Shown here one piece after another: positions 1 through 6,535 of a DNA stretch of 7,109 nucleotides. Origin of the DNA: Bacteroidales bacterium UBA1266 (lineage in GTDB: Bacteria; Bacteroidota; Bacteroidia; Bacteroidales; WCHB1-69). Both the position numbers and the translations under genes were made by a program. Each line of letters begins with the position of its first letter. Position 1 is the first letter of the stretch. The notes under the pieces were generated by a model. It ran no database searches. It worked only from the letters and a program-made list of their open reading frames with translations, and was not told the DNA's origin. The stretch spans positions 20,098-27,206 of the forward strand of contig DBVK01000017.1 of NCBI GenBank assembly GCA_002308135.1, given 5' to 3'.

Positions 1-13
1 ATTTGGGATAAAG

Positions 14-934
14 CTAAGCGTCGCGCATGCTGACGCTTCGGATATTTTCCATCAATTTTTCATAGCCTATCCGCTGGAGCGCGGAATCTGCAAAATAACG
101 TTCGAAGTCAGCGGCCCTCAAGGATTGCCAATCGGCATCCGTCCAGGAGGTCCAAGGCGGGTCCTGCAAGAATTCCGCCACCTGCGTGACGGGAGCTTCC
201 CTGTTGTAGGGGCAGGCATTCTGACAGGCGTCACAACCGAAGACAGCTTCTCCTTGCGCCCCTTGAATCCCCACCGGCAACAGCAGGTTTTTACGTTCTA
301 TCGTCTGGTAGGAAAGGCAGCGGCGGGCGTCCAGCGTGCCCGTTTCCGACAAAGCGGAGGCAGGACAAGCCTCCACACAGGCGGTGCAGCTTCCGCAGGC
401 GTTTGCCTGTGGTGTATCGGAACACAGCGGCAGGGAATGGAACACTTCCCCTATGAAATACTTGCTGCCCTGCTCCGTTACCAAGAGGGAATTCTTCCCC
501 CTCCATCCCAGACCGGCGCGTATGGCCAAGGCTTTCTCCAGCACCGGCGCCGTGTCCACACAGCAGCGTGTCCGCACACCCTTGGAAAGGCCTTGTATGC
601 ATTGGGCCAGAGCGTGCAGTTTTTCACGCATAACCTTATGGTAGTCCATTCCCCAGGCATATTCCGCCACCTTATAGGCGGACTTGGAGGCAAGCGCTGA
701 CTCCGGGCGGTGGTAATTCAGCAGCGCTACCACAACATAGGTGCAACCTTCCGCCAATAGCGAAGGATGGAAGCGGATGTCCATATGCCGCTCCAGGTAT
801 GCCATATCCGCCTGCCGGCCTTCGGAAAGCCACTGCTCAAAAAGCGATTGTTCCGACAGCAGGTCGGAACAATCGGTAAAACCGCAAGCGGAGAAACCAA
901 GCTCCCGCGCCTTTTCCCTAATGAAGGATTCCAT
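14..934 (-). CDS. queG: Epoxyqueuosine reductase QueG
   Basis: This 306-residue protein catalyses the last step of queuosine synthesis: cobalamin-dependent reduction of epoxyqueuosine to queuosine in the wobble position of tRNAs for Tyr, His, Asp and Asn. It acts in the cytoplasm. The N-terminal half is the family's DUF1730-type region and contains CVDTAPVLEK (residues 125-134), whose Asp127 matches the family's proposed catalytic acid, followed by GLGWRGKNSLL (141-151). The C-terminal half is a double [4Fe-4S] ferredoxin module: Cys180, 183, 186 and 190 (CxxCxxCxxxCP), Cys206, and Cys234, 237 and 241. It ends in the usual NIRSV-type tail. It lacks the C-terminal HEAT-like extension of the roughly 380-residue E. 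coli enzyme, which is common for shorter QueG proteins. Its ATG shares one base with the stop of the upstream OmpA-type gene (TAATG), suggesting translational coupling. A terminator-like hairpin lies at codons 20-30. The family call is secure. Confidence 0.96.
   Translation of the reverse strand: MESFIREKARELGFSACGFTDCSDLLSEQSLFEQWLSEGRQADMAYLERHMDIRFHPSLLAEGCTYVVVALLNYHRPESALASKSAYKVAEYAWGMDYHKVMREKLHALAQCIQGLSKGVRTRCCVDTAPVLEKALAIRAGLGWRGKNSLLVTEQGSKYFIGEVFHSLPLCSDTPQANACGSCTACVEACPASALSETGTLDARRCLSYQTIERKNLLLPVGIQGAQGEAVFGCDACQNACPYNREAPVTQVAEFLQDPPWTSWTDADWQSLRAADFERYFADSALQRIGYEKLMENIRSVSMRDA
839..875 (-). terminator. Terminator-like perfect hairpin inside the start of queG
   Basis: A perfect 13-bp inverted repeat has arms CGATTGTTCCGAC (845-857) and its exact complement (863-875), with a 5-nt loop at 858-862. 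Read on the minus strand, the stem (7 of 13 pairs are G-C) is followed directly by CTTTTTG (838-844), so it has the stem-plus-U-tract form of an intrinsic terminator. The U tract has only five residues, so strength is uncertain. It lies 59-89 nt inside queG, about 60 nt after the OmpA-type gene stops, and encodes roughly residues 20-30 of QueG. It could lower queG transcription relative to the upstream genes, or act only when queG is not being translated. The hairpin is directly visible; termination is inferred. Confidence 0.45.
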
Positions 935-2883
935 TAATTGCCCATGATCTTGAATTCCGTGCGACGGTTCAGTGAGCGGCCTTCCGGCGTGTCATTCTCC
1001 GCCACCGGCTGCTCGAATCCGTAGCCCTTGTAGCGCATACGGTCGGCTTTAACACCTTGGGAAACCAGGTAATCGTACACCGCCTTGGCACGGTTACGCG
1101 ACAAGGTCAGGTTATGCTCCCTACTGCCTTGGTTATCCGTATGTCCGCCTATCTCCACGCGAAGTTTCGGATTGGATTTCATCAATTCCACCAATTTGGA
1201 CAGCTCCAGCTCCGACTCCTTTTTCAGCACCGACTTGTCGGTGTCGAAAAAGACATTGTTCAGGACCACCGTCCGGCCGGCCTCTATGGGATTCATGTAA
1301 ATATCTTTGTGATAGGGTTTCAGCTGATAGGAGGAATCCAAGGTGAAGTTGGCAGAATAGAACAGGAAATCCGGATGGCTGGCATGTAAGGCATAGCTTC
1401 CGTTGGAAGGGATGCAGACCAGAAATTCACCGGACTCGGGATCGGACTCGGACATGACCATCTCCGCTCCTGTCACCAAATTCATCACCTTGAATCTGGC
1501 GCAAAGCGCCGAAGAATCCTTGGCGTTGAAAATACGGCCTTTCAAATAGGTAACCGGCTGGGGGCGCATTTTCTCGGGAAGATCAAACCAGTATATGTCC
1601 ATTTTCCCGAAACCGCCCTTCTTATTGGATGCGATATAGCCGCGTGTGCCTTTGGCGTTCACCACAATGTTCGACTCGTCCGCCGAGGTGTTGATGGGAT
1701 AGCCCATGTTTACCGGGGTGTTCCATGTGCCGTCACTATTTTGCAAACTGTAGAACAAATCCTGTCCGCCCATACCCGGATGACCGGTGGAGGCGAAATA
1801 GAGCACCGTTCCATTGGGATGCAGGTACGGCGCCAGCTCATCAGCCGCCGTATTGATAGGCTCGCCCACATTCACCGGCGTACTGAACACACCGTCCTCT
1901 ATCATAGTGGTTTTCCAAATGTCACATTTGCCTTTGCCTCCCGGACGGTTGGAAGCATAATAAATGGTCTTGCCGTCCGCACCGAAAGTCGGCTGGGACT
2001 CCCAATACTGCGTATTCACCGGTTTGCCCATGTTCTGGGGCACCGTCCAACGGTCACCCACCCGCTTGGACCAGTAGAGATCGCAGCTCCCATAGCCGTC
2101 CTCGCGGTGGCAGGCAGTGAACAGCACATACTTCCCGTCCGGAGAAATGCACTGGGCTCCTTCATTATAATGGGAATTGATGGGTTCGCCCAAAGGTTTG
2201 CGCGGCAGCCATTCCCCATTTTCCTGACGGCTGACGTACAAGTCCTCCTCTGTGGTGCAGCCTTTGCATTCTGTACGCAAATCGGCCGGCCGCAGCAAAG
2301 TGAAAATAATGCAGGATTCGTCTGCGGTAAAGGAAGGCTGGTACTCATCCAAAACGGAATTGATATTGGGTCCCATATTTGTCAATTGGATATGGCTGGA
2401 GTCCGTCATCAGCTTGGCACGATACACGCACTGGTCGTAATGCATGCGGATATCGGCGGACACTTTGCCCTTTTCTGTGCCGGCCTTTTCAAAATATTGC
2501 ACAAAGAAAGCCAATGCCTCATTGTAATGGTTGCTGCGCATATATTCCCTGGCCGTGAAATAATACAGCTGGGGCGAGAAATCGGGATCCACATACAGGG
2601 CCTTCTGGTAATAGATCAGCGCCAGGTCGGACTCCTCCATCATGGAATAGGATTCCGCGACCATAATATAGGCTTCTGTAAAGGAAACGTCTTCCTGAAT
2701 GGCCATTTTAGCGTAATGGATGGCATCGGTGAACTGTCTGTTACGAATATGCTCGTACCCTTTCTGATAGTGCTTGATGGCTTTTTTGCTGGTGGAGGAA
2801 GTGACCTGCTGCGCCGTGAGCAACAGCCCCGGCAGCAGCAGCGCCGCTACTAAAAGTGCCCTAAACATAGATTTCCGATTCAT
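934..2883 (-). CDS. Exported TPR / PD40 beta-propeller / OmpA-C family protein (PorE-like architecture)
   Basis: This 649-residue envelope protein probably sits in the periplasm, bound to peptidoglycan. Residues 1-24 form a signal peptide (basic MNRK, a hydrophobic stretch, likely cleavage after LLTA); there is no lipobox cysteine. Residues about 33-160 are TPR-like helices. Residues about 165-435 form a PD40/WD40-like propeller whose GxPIN-type motif recurs five times. A small beta-sandwich resembling a carboxypeptidase regulatory domain covers about 444-530. Residues about 537-647 are an OmpA C-terminal domain with FFDTDKSVL, GGHTDNQGS and LSRNRA; Asp583 and Arg598 match the family's diaminopimelate-binding pair. 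The same domain order occurs in PorE, a type IX secretion component of Porphyromonas gingivalis, but many Bacteroidota paralogues share it, so a secretion role is not established. The leader (2884-2952) is A-rich without a Shine-Dalgarno sequence. The gene follows the beta-helix lipoprotein by 69 bp and its stop overlaps the queG start. Family is sure; function is open. Confidence 0.9.
   Translation of the reverse strand: MNRKSMFRALLVAALLLPGLLLTAQQVTSSTSKKAIKHYQKGYEHIRNRQFTDAIHYAKMAIQEDVSFTEAYIMVAESYSMMEESDLALIYYQKALYVDPDFSPQLYYFTAREYMRSNHYNEALAFFVQYFEKAGTEKGKVSADIRMHYDQCVYRAKLMTDSSHIQLTNMGPNINSVLDEYQPSFTADESCIIFTLLRPADLRTECKGCTTEEDLYVSRQENGEWLPRKPLGEPINSHYNEGAQCISPDGKYVLFTACHREDGYGSCDLYWSKRVGDRWTVPQNMGKPVNTQYWESQPTFGADGKTIYYASNRPGGKGKCDIWKTTMIEDGVFSTPVNVGEPINTAADELAPYLHPNGTVLYFASTGHPGMGGQDLFYSLQNSDGTWNTPVNMGYPINTSADESNIVVNAKGTRGYIASNKKGGFGKMDIYWFDLPEKMRPQPVTYLKGRIFNAKDSSALCARFKVMNLVTGAEMVMSESDPESGEFLVCIPSNGSYALHASHPDFLFYSANFTLDSSYQLKPYHKDIYMNPIEAGRTVVLNNVFFDTDKSVLKKESELELSKLVELMKSNPKLRVEIGGHTDNQGSREHNLTLSRNRAKAVYDYLVSQGVKADRMRYKGYGFEQPVAENDTPEGRSLNRRTEFKIMGN
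1582..2373 (-). repeat. Propeller-blade repeats with an exact 54-residue period
   Basis: Within the OmpA-type protein, aromatic anchors Trp225, Trp279, Phe333 and Trp387 are spaced exactly 54 residues (162 bp) apart. Each is followed by a motif of the form LGEPIN, MGKPVN, VGEPIN or MGYPIN, then by an acidic-polar link and a PD40-like strand such as SPDGKYVLFTA or GADGKTIYYAS. A first, more diverged unit begins near Gly171 (MGPNIN), 61 residues ahead of the next. This gives at least five blades. At DNA level the copies are only imperfectly similar, so they are old protein repeats rather than a recent tandem duplication. Confidence 0.85.
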
Positions 2884-2952
2884 GCGGTAGTTTGTTTTGA
2901 TGGTTATTATGTTGTTCTATTCTTTATTATTGTTTTTTTTTCACTCTGTAAA

Positions 2953-4389
2953 TTATGGCTGGCCGGCGATGTATTCGTAGGCGCCGAAAGCGGGCGGATT
3001 GGGTCGCGTATTGCCAGCCCTGTCATAAGGATAGGCAGAAAGGTACACCCCCTTGCCTATGCATGGGGAAGCAGCCTGCAAGGCGTATTTTCCACCGCGG
3101 GAGTCTTCCAACAGGGGATATTTGTCCCTCAGCAAGTTGTCTCCGAACACATCCGGATAAACAGTGTCGCAGCGCAGCAGTCCGTCGTGTATGCGCGCCT
3201 GGAAAGCCGCTTCCGGCATAAAACTGCAGGCAAATTCCCTCGCATGATTCCCATACAGGATATTATTCGTGAAATCCGCCTCGAAATCACCGATATAACG
3301 ATAATTTCCAACATCATAATAATTGCTGAAAAACACCGAAGGGGTGTTTCGCACACCCAAGGAGTATTCGTTGCACACAGTGTTGTGCGCAAAAGTGTAC
3401 GATCCCCCCTGCACCAGTGCCAGGGCATATTGCCCGCACTCGGCAATCACATTGTTATAGGCCAGCACCCGGTATCCCCTGCCCAAAAAGCCGATACCGG
3501 AGGATTTTTCAATCAAGGTATTGGACAGCACCAAACGGTTACCCATATCCTCGTCCAGGATTTCGGCCTGTATGCCGATAAAGGCGTTGCGGATAATGGC
3601 GTAGCGGATTTCATTGTCCTCTGTCCCCTCGTTGATCCAAATACGGCTCCACTGGTTGTAGTCCTTCTGGAAGAACGCCTCCCTGCGATCGCCTTGGAAG
3701 ACCACCGGCGCATCCTTCGTCCCTTTCACCTTCAAGCAGCCGCCCTTGTATACCCATAGGCCGCCGTTTTTATGAATATAAATTTGCGTTCCCTCCTCTA
3801 TCTCCAGTTTTCCTGTGGAGTCCACCACCGCATAGCCGTATATCACATAGGGTTTGTCGTTCTTCCAGACCGTGTGCTCCCCTTCCGCCGCCACAATCTT
3901 ATACGGTATGCTTCCGACCTTGCTGTCGGCTACGATGAAATGGGCATCCTGCCCAAACGCCAGCAGGGGGACATGCCGCTTCTGCCCGCCCGTCAGGAAA
4001 TGGAGGGTGTCCACCACCAGCAGCGGCGTATCCTGGGCATTGGGTTGTATATTCACTTTTACAAACACGAAAACGCTGTCCATGGCGGGCACACACACCT
4101 TCTGCAAAACCGGCCCCGGTTTTCCGTTCACATTTATGGAAAAACAGGAATTTCCGCCTTCGCCCAAACACACATCGGTATACAGGTCCTTATGGGAACG
4201 GTTACGCACCACAAAACGCTCCGTGACCGAAGTCAGGCTGGTGAAAAGGGTGTCGAAGGTCACCTTGTCGGCCGAAATCTCCAAACCGTCAGCGCCTGCC
4301 GTCTCCGGATCCTTGGCACAGGAAAAGGAGAGCAGCAACAGTCCGAGAAGCATCGTGTTTTTTACAAAATAGGCAACGAATGTTCGCAT
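2953..4389 (-). CDS. Right-handed beta-helix lipoprotein (choice-of-anchor Q type)
   Basis: This 478-residue predicted lipoprotein has a signal peptide with a hydrophobic core at residues 13-20 and a lipid-attachment Cys24 (LSFSC). The next residues, AKDPE, place Lys and acidic residues where Bacteroidota surface-export signals lie, so exposure on the cell surface is possible. Residues about 36-150 look like an Ig-like/ASH-type beta-sandwich. Residues about 180-420 are a parallel beta-helix: repeated short strands with Asn-rich turns, for example LSNTLI, YNNVIA, AHNTV and TNNILYG. The end has SPCIGKG followed by YDRAGNTRPNPPAFGAYEY (455-473), a choice-of-anchor Q signature. No catalytic residues of pectate lyases or other polysaccharide-cleaving beta-helix enzymes are obvious, so binding or structure is as likely as catalysis. 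The frame opens at GTG 4401, but ATG 4389 gives a normal signal peptide and was chosen. It lies between the transporter (78 bp upstream) and the OmpA-type gene (69 bp downstream). Substrate is unknown. Confidence 0.85.
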   Translation of the reverse strand: MRTFVAYFVKNTMLLGLLLLSFSCAKDPETAGADGLEISADKVTFDTLFTSLTSVTERFVVRNRSHKDLYTDVCLGEGGNSCFSINVNGKPGPVLQKVCVPAMDSVFVFVKVNIQPNAQDTPLLVVDTLHFLTGGQKRHVPLLAFGQDAHFIVADSKVGSIPYKIVAAEGEHTVWKNDKPYVIYGYAVVDSTGKLEIEEGTQIYIHKNGGLWVYKGGCLKVKGTKDAPVVFQGDRREAFFQKDYNQWSRIWINEGTEDNEIRYAIIRNAFIGIQAEILDEDMGNRLVLSNTLIEKSSGIGFLGRGYRVLAYNNVIAECGQYALALVQGGSYTFAHNTVCNEYSLGVRNTPSVFFSNYYDVGNYRYIGDFEADFTNNILYGNHAREFACSFMPEAAFQARIHDGLLRCDTVYPDVFGDNLLRDKYPLLEDSRGGKYALQAASPCIGKGVYLSAYPYDRAGNTRPNPPAFGAYEYIAGQP

Positions 4390-4467
4390 ATTACTAACCA
4401 CAAACAGATTAATGCAGAAATCGGCAATTTATTGCATTCCACTTCACAAAAAAAATCCCCCCTCCCG

Positions 4468-6078
4468 TCAGAATCCCGCTATCGTGAAGTAGAGCGTCGG
4501 CAGCAGAAGCAGGAAGCCAAGCAATAACAGAAAGAGTATCCATTTGTAAATCCATTTCATCCATAAGGAATAAGGAATGCGCGCCACCCCGAGGCAGCCG
4601 ATCAGCACCCCCGAAGCCGGTGTTATCATATTGGTGATGCCGTCCCCGAACTGGAAGGCCAGCACCATGGTCTGACGCGAAATACCCAGCAGATCCGCAA
4701 AAGGGGCCATAATGGGCACCGTCAGGGCAGCCTTGGCCGACCCGGAAGGGATTACAAGATTCAACGCATTTTGGAACAGGTACATGCCTGCTGCAGATCC
4801 GGCACGTCCCGCACCATCCATCAGCTGCGACATGCCGTAAAGCATCGTATCAACGATATGCCCTTCCTCCAGCATAACCAGAATGCCGCCGGCCAAACCG
4901 ACCACAAGCGCGGCGTTCAACATGTCTCCGCATCCCTCCAGAAAAAGACGCACCACCTTGTCCGGTTTATAGGAACAGACCAGACCGGAGAGCAGTCCCA
5001 AAGCGAAAAACAAGGCGGCTATCTCCCGGATGTACCAAGCATAGGAAAGCACGCCTATCACCAGTGCCAGCAGCGTCACCAGCAGCATATCCAGCACAAA
5101 GTAACGGACATCCTTCTGCAATGCGGGGAATCCCAACATCAGGAAGAGCAGCGTGCAGAAGGGAATCCAAGGTATGCGGAAAGAAGTGTGGCTCAGTGAA
5201 ATGACAGACAGCGGCTCACGAATGGAAAGAAACACACCCAACGCAAGCAGCAGCACAAACACCGCATAGGCCGTCACACCTGCGGAACGATCCTCTTTAT
5301 CAGTTTCGTTTTCCGTCATATTACCACGCCAATAGGCATCGGCCTCATACATGGGGGAGGATTGGGGATTACGGGCGACGCGCCTGGCATACCACAGCAC
5401 AAAGACAATCGCGGCGAGCGTGAAAACAATCCAACATATAAAACGGTAGCCCAGACCGGAGAAGGCGGGCAAGCCTGCCAAACCCTGCGCAATACCAATG
5501 GTGAAGGGGTTCAGCATGCCTCCTGCAAAACCGGCATGGGCGGCCAGGTAGCACATTCCCATGCCCACCAACGAGTCGTACCCCATTGAAATGGAAAGAG
5601 GCACAAACACCACCATAAATGCCAGCGTCTCTTCACTCATGCCGAAGACCGCCCCGAAAAGGCTGAACATCACCATAATCAAGGAGATAACAATGAAATT
5701 GACATTCACGTGACGAAAAAGCTGTTTTTCTTTCAGAAGGGAGACTTTGCACAAGAAACGCTCCACCCCTTTTTTGACCGCTCCAGTGGCATTGACTATC
5801 CAGAAAGCGCCGCCGACCATAAAAATAAAAACGATAATATGCGCGGTTTTGACAAATCCGTCGTAAAAGGAAGAGAAAAACTGCCAGGTCTGCGGATCCC
5901 GCCCCACTTTATGGTATGATCCGGGGATAACCGCTTCACGGATCCCGCCGTCGGAAAAGACAATGGTTTCCCTTTCGTAGGCGCCACCCGGAAGCGCCCA
6001 GGTGAGGGCTGCTGAAAGCAGCACCATCACGAGCACAATGGTAAACGTGTGCGGTATCTTCCACTGCTTGTTCCTCAT
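4468..6078 (-). CDS. YfcC family (DcuC / C4-dicarboxylate carrier superfamily) membrane transporter
   Basis: This 536-residue inner-membrane protein has about 12-13 hydrophobic helices. It belongs to the YfcC branch of the ion-transporter superfamily (Pfam DcuC/PF03606). The family's two re-entrant signatures are present: GGMLNPFTIGIAQGLAGLP (residues 186-204), and a C-terminal repeat around residues 440-500 with LVIPSGSAKAA and FQFGDGITNMITPASG. A charged cytoplasmic loop (about 231-266) separates the two halves. E. coli YfcC has 506 residues. The transported substrate cannot be read from sequence; family members are annotated loosely as dicarboxylate, amino-acid or peptide-related carriers. 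ATG 6078 (MRNKQWKIPHTF) was chosen because family members begin just before such a motif; ATG 6084 is nearly equivalent. The frame is open to ATG 6180, but those 34 residues are AT-rich, unlike the family, and lie upstream of a candidate promoter. It is the first gene of the minus-strand block. Confidence 0.88.
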   Translation of the reverse strand: MRNKQWKIPHTFTIVLVMVLLSAALTWALPGGAYERETIVFSDGGIREAVIPGSYHKVGRDPQTWQFFSSFYDGFVKTAHIIVFIFMVGGAFWIVNATGAVKKGVERFLCKVSLLKEKQLFRHVNVNFIVISLIMVMFSLFGAVFGMSEETLAFMVVFVPLSISMGYDSLVGMGMCYLAAHAGFAGGMLNPFTIGIAQGLAGLPAFSGLGYRFICWIVFTLAAIVFVLWYARRVARNPQSSPMYEADAYWRGNMTENETDKEDRSAGVTAYAVFVLLLALGVFLSIREPLSVISLSHTSFRIPWIPFCTLLFLMLGFPALQKDVRYFVLDMLLVTLLALVIGVLSYAWYIREIAALFFALGLLSGLVCSYKPDKVVRLFLEGCGDMLNAALVVGLAGGILVMLEEGHIVDTMLYGMSQLMDGAGRAGSAAGMYLFQNALNLVIPSGSAKAALTVPIMAPFADLLGISRQTMVLAFQFGDGITNMITPASGVLIGCLGVARIPYSLWMKWIYKWILFLLLLGFLLLLPTLYFTIAGF

Positions 6079-6099
6079 CAGCATCTGTCTTATTTTTTG

Positions 6100-6107
6100 C
6101 AAAAATA
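6100..6107 (-). promoter_or_regulatory. Candidate Bacteroidetes -7 promoter element for the transporter gene
   Basis: On the minus strand TATTTTTG matches the TAnnTTTG consensus at all fixed positions. It lies 16-22 bp before the two likely start codons (6084, 6078), giving a very short 5' leader. No good TTTG is seen about 20 bp further upstream, only a T-rich tract near 6124-6128, so the -33 part is weak. The AT-rich context makes chance matches fairly likely. Confidence 0.45.
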
Positions 6108-6219
6108 CGCAATACTTCCTTATAAAAAGACATTTCTGGGAAAGGAATATTTTACAGAATAATATCTTGTTATCTGTCAATACTTTATCCTTTTTTATCT
6201 TATTTTATATCAAAAAAAA

Positions 6220-6251
6220 CTGGCATGATATCCCAAAAAAGACTACTTTTG
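6220..6251 (+). promoter_or_regulatory. Candidate acpP-fabF promoter
   Basis: TACTTTTG at 6244-6251 matches the Bacteroidetes -7 consensus TAnnTTTG at all fixed positions. A degenerate -33 element (CTGG, 6220-6223) lies about 20 bp upstream. Transcription would start near 6256, leaving a leader of about 20 nt before the acpP ATG at 6278. The DNA between the two divergent promoters is strongly AT-rich (T tract at 6191-6196, A tracts at 6212-6219 and 6235-6240), with no clear operator palindrome. Confidence 0.6.
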
Positions 6252-6277
6252 CGGTTTAAAACTTAATCTTTTATATC

Positions 6278-6517
6278 ATGAACGTTGAAGAGAAAGTAAT
6301 TGCAATCGTTGCTGACAAATTAGGCAGAGACATAGCCGAAATCACTCCTGACAAGGATTTCGTGCAGGATTTGGCTGCGGATTCCCTCGATAAAGTGGAA
6401 CTGCTGATGGCATTTGAAAGCGAGTTCAAAATCAAAATTCCGGAAGAAGACCAGGAAAAATTCCTCAAAGTACAGGATGCCATTGACTTTGTTTCCAAAT
6501 CCATTAAAGAAGAATAA
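6278..6517 (+). CDS. acpP: Acyl carrier protein
   Basis: This 79-residue acidic cytoplasmic protein carries growing acyl chains on a 4'-phosphopantetheine arm. The attachment serine is Ser36 in the DSL motif (residues 35-37). The surrounding four-helix pattern, the helix II recognition face (SLDKVELLMAFESEF, 36-50) and the total length are typical of type II fatty acid synthase ACPs. Two details differ from the housekeeping Bacteroides ACP as I recall it: Lys39 where Thr is usual (DSLDT), and a helix III region reading IPEEDQEKFLKVQDAI instead of an IPDDQAEKIGTVGDA-like sequence. The ATG is preceded by an AT-rich leader with no Shine-Dalgarno sequence. It is followed after 18 bp by fabF, the classic acpP-fabF pairing. 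The ACP call is secure; whether it is the housekeeping copy or a dedicated second copy is not. Confidence 0.93.
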   Translation: MNVEEKVIAIVADKLGRDIAEITPDKDFVQDLAADSLDKVELLMAFESEFKIKIPEEDQEKFLKVQDAIDFVSKSIKEE

Positions 6518-6535
6518 AAACAAACGCACTCTCTT

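Noticed and set aside
1741..2853. A 370-codon open frame on the plus strand, opposite the OmpA-type gene
   Set aside because: It is antisense to a gene with clear domains, has low-complexity His/Arg/Gly-rich composition, and has no recognisable motif. It is a frame shadow.
2884..2952. Searched the gap before the OmpA-type gene for a promoter or terminator
   Set aside because: The minus strand here is A-rich with no TAnnTTTG match and no stem plus U tract. It is better read as an A-rich translation leader within a longer transcript.
3331..3349. AAACACC/GGTGTTT hairpin inside the lipoprotein gene
   Set aside because: A 7-bp stem with a 5-nt loop is within chance expectation for several kilobases, and no U tract follows it.
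4441..4490. Inverted repeat ACTTCAC/GTGAAGT with an eight-base T tract, just after the transporter stop, considered as a terminator
   Set aside because: The arms are only 7 bp and 36 nt apart, and the T tract lies inside the loop rather than after the stem. The G-rich run before the T tract has no upstream C-rich partner.
3772..4527. A 251-codon plus-strand open frame spanning the 5' part of the lipoprotein gene and the gap upstream
   Set aside because: It is antisense to the lipoprotein signal peptide and beta-sandwich and has no family resemblance; no promoter or plausible start context was seen.
6079..6180. N-terminal extension of the transporter to ATG 6180
   Set aside because: The added 34 residues are AT-driven (many Phe, Cys, Lys, Ile), do not fit the family's N-terminus, and overlap a candidate promoter.
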